A DNA stretch of 64,000 nt. Source: Furfurilactobacillus curtus (GTDB lineage Bacteria; Bacillota; Bacilli; Lactobacillales; Lactobacillaceae). Made by a program: the position numbers and the translations under genes. Location: contig NZ_BQXO01000002.1 in assembly GCF_045862785.1 (NCBI RefSeq), positions 62,001 to 126,000 of the forward strand, given 5' to 3'. Within the stretch, counting starts at the first letter, position 1, and each line of letters starts with the position of its first letter. Shown here piece after piece: positions 1-7,858 of this stretch. The notes under the pieces are model-generated. The model was not told the origin of the DNA, searched no databases, and saw only the letters and a program-made list of their open reading frames with translations.

Positions 1-1086
1 AAAAGTGCGACTGAATTTGTCACGCCTCAGACATTTGCCGTTTTGACCAAACAGCGTGTATTGGTTGACTTATTTGACCAGGCCACCAACCAATTGGTGC
101 CGCATATCGAATTAGCTGATTGGTCAGATTTAGCTGTTGTCGTTCCGGCCACGGCCAACGTCTTGGCTAAATTAGCTAATGGCCTCGCTGATGATGCAGT
201 GACGGCTGCTTTGTTAGCGACCACCGCTCCGAAATTAGTTATTCCAGCAATGAATGAACATATGTGGCAGGCACCTGCAACACAGCGCAACTTAGCGCAG
301 TTGCGGCAAGATGGCGTGATCATTTTGGAACCCACTGTAGGGATGTTGGCAGAAGGATATGTCGGCCGCGGACGTTTACCTGAAGTAGCAACGATTGTTG
401 ACTTTATCCGCCATCAAGTTGCTTTAATGAATGGTCAGTTGCAGGGGCGGACAGTGTTGGTGACTGCTGGCGGAACTAAAGAGCGATTGGATCCAGTTCG
501 TTTTATCAGCAATGATTCATCTGGCAAAATGGGCTATGCGTTAGCGAGCGCTGCTGCCGATCAAGGAGCAAAAGTCATTCTAGTCAGTACGATTCATGAT
601 CGAGCAATTCCGGCAGGCGTGACATTAGTGCAGGTAGAAAGTGCGCAAGAAATGTTAACGGCCATTCAGCAACGATTTGCGACACTGGATGTGATTATTA
701 TGGCGGCGGCAGTTGCTGATTTTCGTCCAGCAACCGTTGCCGAACAAAAGATCAAAAAAACGACGGACAATGATCGAATGAGCTTGTCATTAATTAAAAA
801 TCCGGACATTTTGAAAACATTAGCCAGACAGCGTGAGCAACAAGTGATGGTTGGGTTTGCAGCTGAAACACAGCAATTAATTGAAAATGCCACGCACAAG
901 TTAACTGAGAAGCAGTTAGCGATGTTGGTGGCAAATGATGTTTCTAAAAAAGATCGTGGATTTAATGCTGACACAAATGAAGTAACAATTTTACGTCCTC
1001 ATCAAGCACCGGAAGCGTTACCGATGATGAGTAAAACCGCTTTGGCGGAAGCCTTGATTGAACGAATTTTACCTTTATTACCTTAA
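1..1086 (+). CDS. coaBC: Bifunctional phosphopantothenoylcysteine decarboxylase / phosphopantothenate-cysteine ligase (5'-truncated by window)
   Basis: Two successive cytosolic steps of coenzyme A synthesis: joining cysteine to 4'-phosphopantothenate, then decarboxylating it. The frame is open to position 1, reading KSATEFVTP as in the CoaC flavoprotein, so the true start lies upstream and the TTG at 43 is not the start. The CoaC motif IPAMNEHMW is near 240-265. The CoaB part follows with VTAGGTKERLDPVRFISN, IMAAAVADF and LIKNPDIL. The substrate-flap segment reads LAEGYVGRGR, without the Cys that E. coli Dfp has there. The stop is part of an A/T hairpin. The gene lies just upstream of jag, where yidC usually sits in Firmicutes. 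Confidence 0.93.
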   Translation, partial: KSATEFVTPQTFAVLTKQRVLVDLFDQATNQLVPHIELADWSDLAVVVPATANVLAKLANGLADDAVTAALLATTAPKLVIPAMNEHMWQAPATQRNLAQLRQDGVIILEPTVGMLAEGYVGRGRLPEVATIVDFIRHQVALMNGQLQGRTVLVTAGGTKERLDPVRFISNDSSGKMGYALASAAADQGAKVILVSTIHDRAIPAGVTLVQVESAQEMLTAIQQRFATLDVIIMAAAVADFRPATVAEQKIKKTTDNDRMSLSLIKNPDILKTLARQREQQVMVGFAAETQQLIENATHKLTEKQLAMLVANDVSKKDRGFNADTNEVTILRPHQAPEALPMMSKTALAEALIERILPLLP

Positions 1087-1104
1087 AAAAATGATTTTTT
1101 TAAG
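1082..1104. terminator. A/T-only hairpin overlapping the coaBC stop
   Basis: A perfect 10-bp inverted repeat, CTTAAAAAAA, three bases, TTTTTTTAAG. It ends in a T-run when read from either strand, so it may act as a weak bidirectional terminator. There is no GC clamp, so activity is uncertain. Confidence 0.35.
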
Positions 1105-1120
1105 TTTCATTCGTTGTCCA

Positions 1121-1129
1121 TGCTACAAT
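1121..1129 (+). promoter_or_regulatory. Extended -10 promoter for jag
   Basis: TGCTACAAT is an extended -10 (TGn plus TACAAT) about 38 bp before the jag start. No good -35 box is visible at the proper spacing. Confidence 0.4.
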
Positions 1130-1166
1130 AAACTCAAGTTTTTGGTTGAGACTTGGAGGGATTACC

Positions 1167-2063
1167 GTGACGCAGTATCAAGGAGCAACAGTCGAAGCAG
1201 CCATTCAAAATGGATTGAAAAAGATTCAAATTAGTCGGGATCAAGTTACGGTGACGGTAATTAGTGAACCTGTTCACGGTTGGTTTGGACGGCTTAAACA
1301 ACCGGCAATTGTGGATTTGACGATTAAACCCATTCAAGTGACTAATTTAAGTCAAAGTGCCGACATTCAAGAAGCAAGTGATATATCAAGCCAGTCAGCA
1401 GGAGTCAGTGCCGTTCGACCGACGACTAAACATTCAGTTAGTGATGCTCTTCGACCGCCCCGCCCCGCAGTAACTAAACGGGCTGAAGAGTTAGAACGGG
1501 ACGTTGACGCTCAAGCGGATGTTCGCCGGCGTGAAGGTGATCATCCACATCCAACGCAAACACCATTGTCGCCAGCAGCATTACGGGAACGCCAACAGAC
1601 AAATCAAGCGAAAGTGGATCAGAGTATGGAAGCGTTAGCCAATTATTTGCTAACATTACTAGATCAAATGGGCATTGAGGCTGAGGTAGATGCTGAAGCA
1701 GATCATCGAAGCGCTATTTTGACGTTTACAACGCAACAAGAAGGTCTCTTGATTGGGCGTCATGGGCGAACGATAAACGCCCTGCAAGTTTTAGGAACCA
1801 CGTTCATGCTTCGTTTGGGCCTTCAACATTTTGATTTGTTGCTTGATGTAGCTGGTTATCGAGACCGACGCGCTAATACTTTAAGACGTTTGGCAGATAA
1901 CACAGCGCGTGAGGTTATCGCGAGTGGCGAACCGGCTTTGCTTGATCCAATGCCAGCCTTTGAGCGTAAGGTGATTCATACTGAGTTAGCACACCATGAT
2001 TATGTGGTCACAAGTTCGCAAGGCCGTGAGCCACGACGGGCCGTGGTTATTTCACCACGGTAG
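1167..2063 (+). CDS. jag: Jag/KhpB-type RNA-binding protein (Jag_N-KH-R3H)
   Basis: Cytosolic single-strand RNA-binding protein. In Firmicutes Jag/KhpB (EloR) works with KhpA and links envelope growth to RNA regulation. Start chosen at GTG 1167, six bases after GGAGGG; the upstream in-frame TTG at 1146 lies before the ribosome site. The 298-residue product has an N-terminal Jag_N domain (about 1-50), a charged Pro-rich linker (about 60-150), a KH domain with IGRHGRT as the GxxG loop (about 165-230), and a C-terminal R3H domain. It precedes mnmE-mnmG as usual, but coaBC rather than yidC lies upstream. Confidence 0.92.
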   Translation: MTQYQGATVEAAIQNGLKKIQISRDQVTVTVISEPVHGWFGRLKQPAIVDLTIKPIQVTNLSQSADIQEASDISSQSAGVSAVRPTTKHSVSDALRPPRPAVTKRAEELERDVDAQADVRRREGDHPHPTQTPLSPAALRERQQTNQAKVDQSMEALANYLLTLLDQMGIEAEVDAEADHRSAILTFTTQQEGLLIGRHGRTINALQVLGTTFMLRLGLQHFDLLLDVAGYRDRRANTLRRLADNTAREVIASGEPALLDPMPAFERKVIHTELAHHDYVVTSSQGREPRRAVVISPR

Positions 2064-2103
2064 CCGGATTTAAGGTAAATGATATGAATTTCTGCTTACT
2101 GAT

Positions 2104-2320
2104 GTAAACGCGCTCGCCAGACCCGAGTCCTGTGCACAACCAGCAATCACTACCGGGTGAAATGCGCCCAATTACGATTGTTCATTGTTGCTCGAGATCA
2201 CCCGTGATGACTCATATTCTGGCGTAAACGCGCTCGCCAGGCCTGAGTCCTGTGCACAACCAACAATCACTAACGGGTAAAACCCACCCGTCCGTGATTG
2301 CCAGTTGTTGCTCGGACTCA
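2104..2320. repeat. Two tandem 120-bp hairpin units
   Basis: The block beginning GTAAACGCGCTCGCCAG occurs at 2104 and again at 2224, exactly 120 bp apart, with high similarity over about 95 bp. Copy 2 folds as nested complements: GAGTCC 2245-2250 with GGACTC 2314-2319, CAATCAC 2264-2270 with GTGATTG 2294-2300, and ACGGGT 2273-2278 with ACCCGT 2286-2291. Copy 1 keeps a weaker version. It could be a miniature mobile or REP-like element, or a structured RNA. I do not recognise the family. Confidence 0.75.
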
Positions 2321-2359
2321 AAACTGCCTGGCTCACGCTCTGTTCTAAAACAGAAGTAG

Positions 2360-2388
2360 TTGACAAATGGCAACGACGCTTTTAAGAT
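2360..2388 (+). promoter_or_regulatory. Promoter upstream of mnmE
   Basis: TTGACA (2360-2365), a 17-bp spacer and TAAGAT (2383-2388). Transcription would start near 2395, giving a leader of about 117 nt before mnmE that contains a terminator-like hairpin. Confidence 0.6.
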
Positions 2389-2426
2389 GAACACATTCAA
2401 AACAAACGATTAGAGTTAAAGTAGTC

Positions 2427-2473
2427 AAAGTGCTTTGCTCACGTGTAACGACGCGTGAGGTGGCACTTTTTTT
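2427..2473 (+). terminator. Terminator-like hairpin in the mnmE leader
   Basis: AAAGTGC (2427-2433) pairs with GCACTTT (2463-2469), with an inner stem CTCACG/CGTGAG, followed by a T-run to 2473. It lies between the promoter at 2360 and the mnmE start at 2512, so it could attenuate mnmE or end a short RNA. Confidence 0.65.
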
Positions 2474-2511
2474 ATGCCGTGAAATAGGTCACATAAGGAA
2501 GTCGAGGAAAT

Positions 2512-3903
2512 ATGTCACAAACAATTACTGAGTTTGATACGATCGCAGCGATTTCCACGCCGCCTGGTGAAGGGGCAATTTCAATTGTACGTTTAAGTGG
2601 TGAAGCGGCTTTATCAACTGCGCAGCGGGTTTTTAAAGGACGTGATTTGGCGCAGGTTGCGAGTCATACTATTAATTATGGACATATTATTGACCCGGAC
2701 ACTGACGAAGAAGTCGACGAAGTGATGGTGTCAGTCATGCGGGCACCCAAGACGTTTACTAGAGAAGATGTCATTGAAATCAACTGTCATGGTGGGATTG
2801 TGGCGACAAATCGTATTTTGCAACTGTTGCTAAGTCATGGTGCTCGGTTAGCCGAACCAGGTGAATTCACGAAACGAGCTTTTTTAAACGGACGAATTGA
2901 TTTGTCCCAAGCCGAAGCCGTGATGGATTTAATCCGGGCCAAGACCGACCGTTCAATGAAAGTGGCATTAAACCAATTGGATGGTAATTTGTCAACTTTG
3001 ATTCGGCAGTTACGCCAAGATATCTTGGATGTTTTAGCACAGGTAGAAGTTAATATTGACTATCCCGAATATGACGACGTTGAAACGATGACCACTAAGT
3101 TATTGTTGGAAAAAGCACAAGATGTGAAAGTCCGCATTGGTGAGCTGTTAGAAACGGCCCAGCAAGGTAAGGTACTTCGTGAAGGGTTGGCAACGGCGAT
3201 TGTCGGCCGACCCAATGTTGGTAAATCGAGTCTTCTAAATCATCTACTTCATGAAGACAAAGCAATCGTGACTGACGTGGCCGGAACGACGCGAGATGTC
3301 ATTGAAGAATATGTCAACGTGAAGGGCGTGCCCTTGAAGCTGGTAGATACCGCGGGAATTCATGAGACAGATGACAAAGTCGAAAAAATTGGTGTTGAAC
3401 GATCTAAACAAGCGCTTGCCACTGCAGATTTAACGTTACTAGTCATCAATGGTAGTGAATCGTTAACGAGTGAAGATCGCGAGCTGATTGAGGAAACGAC
3501 TGGTCAAAAACGAATCGTCATTTTAAATAAAACGGACCTTCCTCAACAGGTCGATTTAGCTAATTTACAAATGCTCGTCGGCGATGATAGTGTAATCGGA
3601 ACCTCTGTTTTGACGAATGACGGCTTGTCACAACTTGAAGATCAAATTGCCACGCTATTTTTTGGTGGTATTGAAAATAGTCAAACGACGGTGATGGTAA
3701 CTAACGCGCGGCACATTGGGTTGTTGAAGCAGGCATCAGCTGCATTAGACGATGTGATGAGTGGCATTGCGGCAGGGATGCCAGTTGATTTAGTCCAAAT
3801 TGACATGACACGGGCCTGGGATTTGCTCGGCGAGATTACAGGAGATTCAGTTCAGGATGAATTGTTAACGCAATTGTTTTCCCAATTTTGTTTAGGAAAA
3901 TAG
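2512..3903 (+). CDS. mnmE: tRNA-modifying GTPase MnmE
   Basis: With MnmG it installs the (carboxymethyl)aminomethyl group on wobble U34 of certain tRNAs. At 463 residues it has the usual length. The N-terminal formyl-THF-binding domain opens with FDTIAAISTPPGEGAI. The inserted GTPase domain shows GRPNVGKSSLLN, GTTRD, DTAGI and NKTD, and the C-terminus FCLGK carries the conserved Cys. ATG 2512 follows GAGGAA. A parS-like site and mnmG follow within 60 bp, so the two genes are probably co-transcribed. Confidence 0.98.
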   Translation: MSQTITEFDTIAAISTPPGEGAISIVRLSGEAALSTAQRVFKGRDLAQVASHTINYGHIIDPDTDEEVDEVMVSVMRAPKTFTREDVIEINCHGGIVATNRILQLLLSHGARLAEPGEFTKRAFLNGRIDLSQAEAVMDLIRAKTDRSMKVALNQLDGNLSTLIRQLRQDILDVLAQVEVNIDYPEYDDVETMTTKLLLEKAQDVKVRIGELLETAQQGKVLREGLATAIVGRPNVGKSSLLNHLLHEDKAIVTDVAGTTRDVIEEYVNVKGVPLKLVDTAGIHETDDKVEKIGVERSKQALATADLTLLVINGSESLTSEDRELIEETTGQKRIVILNKTDLPQQVDLANLQMLVGDDSVIGTSVLTNDGLSQLEDQIATLFFGGIENSQTTVMVTNARHIGLLKQASAALDDVMSGIAAGMPVDLVQIDMTRAWDLLGEITGDSVQDELLTQLFSQFCLGK

Positions 3904-3905
3904 TC

Positions 3906-3921
3906 TGTTTCACATGAAACA
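3906..3921. promoter_or_regulatory. parS-like ParB binding site
   Basis: TGTTTCACATGAAACA, one mismatch from the 16-bp parS consensus, between mnmE and mnmG. One of six such sites in the window. Confidence 0.8.
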
Positions 3922-3962
3922 ATTCGATTAAATATTGGCGTGGAAGCGAAAGGGTAAACTAG

Positions 3963-5879
3963 ATGATTTCAAAAGGAAAGCCATATCAGGCGGGCGCCTA
4001 CGATGTGATTGTTGTCGGCGCTGGTCATGCTGGTTCTGAAGCAGCACTAGCTGCTGCCCGAATGGGTAATAAAACATTATTAATGACAATTTCATTGGAA
4101 ATGGTTGCTTTTATGCCATGTAATCCATCAGTAGGTGGCCCGGCTAAGGGAATCGTCGTTCGTGAAATTGATGCGCTAGGCGGCGAAATGGCACATAACA
4201 TTGACAAAACGTATGTCCAGATGCGGATGTTAAACACGGGTAAAGGCCCGGCAGTACGTGCTTTACGTGCGCAAGCTGATAAACATGCTTATCATGAAGA
4301 AATGAAGCTAACAATGGAAAAGGAACCTAATTTAACCTTGCGGCAAGGTGTCGTTACTTCACTGTTAGTCGAAGATGGTATCTGTCAAGGTGTCCAAACG
4401 GCAACGGGTGCTCAATATCGTGCCAAATCCGTTGTTTTGACTGCTGGGACTGCCTCACGCGGTAAGATCATTATTGGCGAGTTGATGTACTCATCAGGCC
4501 CGAATAATTCTCAACCATCTATTGAATTATCGGAGAATCTCGAAGCGTTAGGGTTTGATTTGGAACGATTTAAGACGGGAACGCCACCGCGGGTAGATGG
4601 TGGGACGATCCACTATGATGAAACCGAAGAGCAACCTGGTGATGAACAGCCAAATCATTTTAGTTTTGAGACACCAGATGCAAATTATTTAACCGTTGCG
4701 AACCAGTTAAGCTGTTGGTTGACTTATACCAACGAACATACGCATGACATTATTCGTGAGAATTTATCGCGGGCTCCGATGTTCTCTGGTGTCATCGAAG
4801 GGGTTGGACCACGTTATTGCCCATCGATTGAAGACAAAATTGTTCGTTTTGCGGACAAAAGTCGTCATCAATTATTTTTGGAACCCGAAGGCCGTCGTAC
4901 AGATGAATGGTATGTTCAAGGGTTGTCAACCTCGATGCCAGAGGAAATCCAGCAACAGATTGTTCACTCGATTAAGGGGCTTGAAGATGCAGAAATGATG
5001 CGTCCAGGTTATGCGATCGAATACGACGTGGTCGCGCCGTATCAACTGCGGAATACGTTAGAAACAAAGCTCATTAAGAATTTATACACCGCGGGTCAGA
5101 TGAATGGCACCTCAGGCTATGAAGAGGCTGCCGGACAAGGATTGATTGCCGGCATTAATGCGGGTCGCCGTGCCTTAGGTCAAGCTGACTTTACGTTAAA
5201 GCGGTCTGATGCTTATATTGGTGTCATGATTGACGACTTGGTGACTAAGGGTACGAAAGAACCTTATCGACTATTAACGAGTCGGGCCGAATATCGATTG
5301 ATTTTGCGGCATGATAATGCAGACTTACGTTTAACGGCGATGGGGCACGAATTGGGTTTAATTAGTGAAGATCGTTTTGCTCAATTTGAAGCGAAACAGG
5401 CGGCGATTGATGCGGAACTGACACGCCTGCAACAGGTCCGTGTAAAGCCTACGCCTCAGGTGAATGCTTGGTTGGCTGAACATGATGACGCACCATTAAA
5501 AGATGGCGTGTTGGCGGCCGACTTTTTACGGCGACCAGAAGTCACTTATCAAGACTTGTTACAATTTATTCCTGAACCAGATCAGCCATTGGATCATCGG
5601 GTGATCGAGCAAGTTGAGATCGAATTAAAGTATGCTGGTTACATCAAAAAGGCCGAGGAAAAAATCGCCAAGTTAAAGCGCATGGAAGCTAAAGCCATTC
5701 CTGCTAATATCGATTATGAAGCAATTGAGGGATTAGCCACTGAAGGTCGGCAGAAGTTACTGAAAATTCAGCCAGAAACACTGGCTCAAGCGAGTCGGAT
5801 TTCAGGGGTCAACCCCGCAGACATTGCGATTCTCTCTGTTTATATTGAACAGGGACGGATTGCTAAAGTTGCGAAGTAG
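3963..5879 (+). CDS. mnmG: tRNA uridine-34 carboxymethylaminomethyl-modification enzyme MnmG
   Basis: FAD-dependent partner of MnmE. The 638-residue protein opens with the dinucleotide-binding fold VVGAGHAGSEAALAAARMG and contains the family segments MPCNPSVGGPAKG, LKTGTPPR-like FKTGTPPRVDGG and GQMNGTSGYEEAAGQG. Start is ATG 3963. Full length and intact. It is not followed by rsmG-parA-parB, the common Firmicute arrangement, but by a secreted serine hydrolase. Confidence 0.98.
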   Translation: MISKGKPYQAGAYDVIVVGAGHAGSEAALAAARMGNKTLLMTISLEMVAFMPCNPSVGGPAKGIVVREIDALGGEMAHNIDKTYVQMRMLNTGKGPAVRALRAQADKHAYHEEMKLTMEKEPNLTLRQGVVTSLLVEDGICQGVQTATGAQYRAKSVVLTAGTASRGKIIIGELMYSSGPNNSQPSIELSENLEALGFDLERFKTGTPPRVDGGTIHYDETEEQPGDEQPNHFSFETPDANYLTVANQLSCWLTYTNEHTHDIIRENLSRAPMFSGVIEGVGPRYCPSIEDKIVRFADKSRHQLFLEPEGRRTDEWYVQGLSTSMPEEIQQQIVHSIKGLEDAEMMRPGYAIEYDVVAPYQLRNTLETKLIKNLYTAGQMNGTSGYEEAAGQGLIAGINAGRRALGQADFTLKRSDAYIGVMIDDLVTKGTKEPYRLLTSRAEYRLILRHDNADLRLTAMGHELGLISEDRFAQFEAKQAAIDAELTRLQQVRVKPTPQVNAWLAEHDDAPLKDGVLAADFLRRPEVTYQDLLQFIPEPDQPLDHRVIEQVEIELKYAGYIKKAEEKIAKLKRMEAKAIPANIDYEAIEGLATEGRQKLLKIQPETLAQASRISGVNPADIAILSVYIEQGRIAKVAK

Positions 5880-5911
5880 CAAGATTCATAGATTAATAAC
5901 ATTGTTATAGT

Positions 5912-5949
5912 GGTGTCTCGTTTCCGTTTGGAAATTGAGATGCCTTTTT
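5912..5949 (+). terminator. Rho-independent terminator after mnmG
   Basis: GGTGTCTC (5912-5919) pairs with GAGATGCC (5937-5944) with two G-U pairs, inner TTTCC/GGAAA, then TTTTT. Confidence 0.75.
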
Positions 5950-6111
5950 GTGTTTGCTTCCTTGGCCTAGCTAGCCATAATCACTATCAGTTTATTATGA
6001 TCGTTAAAATAAAAATGATATACTTTTTGTTGTACATTAATCAAAGCATTACTTGATGCTTAAGTTTATAGCATGGATAATTTAGTTAAAATTAAGTGCA
6101 ACCAGCATTTT

Positions 6112-6127
6112 GGTTTCACGTGAAACA
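6112..6127. promoter_or_regulatory. parS-like ParB binding site
   Basis: GGTTTCACGTGAAACA differs from the parS consensus only at the first base. It ends 13 bp before the serine hydrolase start, so ParB binding could affect that gene. Confidence 0.82.
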
Positions 6128-6140
6128 ACGGGGATTACAT

Positions 6141-7289
6141 ATGTCGATCAAAAAAAGCTTAGCCATCGGACTGATAGGTATAGGGATGTTGTCAAGTGGC
6201 AAGGCTGGAGTGGTTGTCGTGCATGCTGATCGTCCAACCCAAACACAACAAGCACAAGCAACGGCACCACAACCAACAAATCCACAATTAACGGTGCCGC
6301 AGCAAGTAGCTAAGTTTAAACAATTATTGCAGCAAAATAACTGGGTAGGAACTGCTTTAATGGTTCGTCATGGCCAGGTGGTCTACTATCAAGCTTCAGG
6401 GTATGCCAATGTGGCTAAAAAAATTAAAAATACCACTAGAACACAATATTTGATTAATTCGACACAAAAATCGATGACGGCAGCGATTGTAATGAAGGTG
6501 ATCGCTAATGGTCAGCTAAATATGACAGATCGGCTAAGCCAATGGTATCCCAAAGTGCCAAACGCTAAAAATATCACAATTCGACAAATGCTGGATATGA
6601 CGACTGGACTAGAAGGGCCTACTGCTACAACTAAAAAGGCTTTGCCTGCCGCTAAAGAGGCGACTTATCTATCGCAACACTTAATATTTAATGCGGCTAA
6701 ATCTGGCAAGTGGGACTACCAGTCAATTAATTACAATTTACTTTGTGGTATTATTCAAAAAAAAACGGGACATGATTATCAATGGTGGTATGAACATGAA
6801 TTTGTTAAACCACTAGCTTTAAGGCAAACTTCATTTAGTTACCAGCAGAGCCTCACTAAGTCACCGAGACTAGCAGTTGGGTATGCAGGGAATCCTAAAA
6901 CCAATGCCATTGAATATCGACGGACGAAAGCGACAGACTTTACGGCAGGAAAACAGACACGTGAATTAGGTTCTGGAAATTTGTACATGTCTCCTTTAGA
7001 TTTATTTCGCGCAGAAGCGGCTATTTGCACAGGACGAATTGTATCAACGGCAGATGTTAACCAATTAAGAACGCCTGGTAGCACTAGTAGTTATGGCGGT
7101 GGTGTTTACAATAGGCCAACAGGTTATACCATTGCTAATGGCATTGGTTACGGATTTTCCGACATGTTTGTCATCTCAAATGATGGTCAAAATGGACTTG
7201 TGCTGCTTAGCAATCTTTGGCGTCCTAAAGGGCAGGACCAAATGTTTTTCTATCATTTGAGTCAGATGGAGGCTTTTCACCAGTGGTAA
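6141..7289 (+). CDS. Secreted serine hydrolase of the beta-lactamase/D-Ala-D-Ala carboxypeptidase family
   Basis: Beta-lactamase-fold (PF00144-type) serine hydrolase, probably acting on cell-wall peptides or other esters outside the cell. ATG 6141 follows GGGG at normal spacing; the upstream in-frame start at 6096 runs through the parS site. The 382-residue product has a signal peptide (about 1-29), a Gln/Pro-rich linker, and the SxxK motif STQKS. The usual YxN element reads YQS in WDYQSINYNLL, so its third residue is Ser rather than Asn. A true beta-lactamase is unlikely. The gene stands alone, with a promoter region of its own. Confidence 0.85.
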   Translation: MSIKKSLAIGLIGIGMLSSGKAGVVVVHADRPTQTQQAQATAPQPTNPQLTVPQQVAKFKQLLQQNNWVGTALMVRHGQVVYYQASGYANVAKKIKNTTRTQYLINSTQKSMTAAIVMKVIANGQLNMTDRLSQWYPKVPNAKNITIRQMLDMTTGLEGPTATTKKALPAAKEATYLSQHLIFNAAKSGKWDYQSINYNLLCGIIQKKTGHDYQWWYEHEFVKPLALRQTSFSYQQSLTKSPRLAVGYAGNPKTNAIEYRRTKATDFTAGKQTRELGSGNLYMSPLDLFRAEAAICTGRIVSTADVNQLRTPGSTSSYGGGVYNRPTGYTIANGIGYGFSDMFVISNDGQNGLVLLSNLWRPKGQDQMFFYHLSQMEAFHQW

Positions 7290-7336
7290 GAAACGCTTGA
7301 TTGCGACTGAAGAAAAAACATTAATTTAAAATGAGC

Positions 7337-7365
7337 TTGACATGATAAAACAATTAGCGTAGAAA
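7337..7365 (+). promoter_or_regulatory. Promoter of the T-box leader
   Basis: TTGACA (7337-7342), a 17-bp spacer and TAGAAA (7360-7365), immediately before the T-box RNA. Confidence 0.5.
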
Positions 7366-7370
7366 TAATG

Positions 7371-7650
7371 TCAACAAGTTTATCAGCAGGCGAAATGATT
7401 AGGGCGGGAACGTGCAAGTCTTCCGTGCAGCGAGCATCACACTTGGTGAAAGTGATGCCAGAAGCGCGCTAGTACCAATGGCTTTATGATCGTTTGTAGT
7501 TGCATGAGTAACTACATGGGGCGGCAACCATTATCAATGCACACCATTACTTAATTGTTGATGGTTGGCGAGCGTTTCTGTGAAAATAGGAGCGAATTGT
7601 AGAATGGTACCGTGTGAAAGCACTTCTCTGATTGGAGAAGTGCTTTTTTT
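7371..7650 (+). ncRNA. T-box riboswitch upstream of a peptide-binding protein
   Basis: A T-box leader senses uncharged tRNA and lets transcription continue when the cognate amino acid is scarce. The antiterminator element GAATGGTACCGTG is at about 7602-7614 and the competing terminator at 7619-7650. The Stem I distal region shows GCAGCGAGCATCAC, then TTGGTGA and GTGATGC, matching the AG-bulge/GNUG arrangement. The 3' side of the presumed specifier loop reads CTAGTACCAATGG. I could not decide the specifier codon (ACC, AAT and ATG are all possible), so the sensed amino acid is open. Confidence 0.82.
7619..7650 (+). terminator. T-box terminator
   Basis: AGCACTTCTC (7619-7628) and GAGAAGTGCT (7635-7644) form a perfect stem, followed by a T-run to 7650. 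Confidence 0.9.
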
Positions 7651-7754
7651 GTTCTGCGCTGTTCTGTTTTTATGTCGAGCTTGATAAGGTGCAAACGTGT
7701 TTCGCCCTGATTTTTTGCTTGGTGATGACTGTTAATTAGAGGGAGGTCAGATTC

Positions 7755-7820
7755 ATGCAACAATCACATGATTTGCGAACAACGGCCGGTGGGGTGACTT
7801 ATATGTGTCAGGCGAGGTAA
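7755..7820 (+). CDS. Possible 21-residue leader peptide
   Basis: ATG 7755 follows GAGGGAGGTC at good spacing and opens a 21-codon frame (MQQSHDLRTT start) ending at TAA 7820, between the T-box terminator and the lipoprotein gene. Only the strong ribosome site supports it. It may be a translated leader or a remnant. Confidence 0.3.
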   Translation: MQQSHDLRTTAGGVTYMCQAR

Positions 7821-7858
7821 TTGGCACATGAGTTAATCAAAACGGGGGAATTTTTAAG

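Noticed and set aside
666..974. Antisense ORF within coaBC and similar long antisense frames in mnmG, walK, htrA and the recombinases
   Set aside because: They lie fully inside well-supported genes, lack ribosome sites and have implausible compositions.
6096..6140. N-terminal extension of the serine hydrolase starting at 6096
   Set aside because: It would encode the parS site, lacks a ribosome site and places the signal peptide internally.
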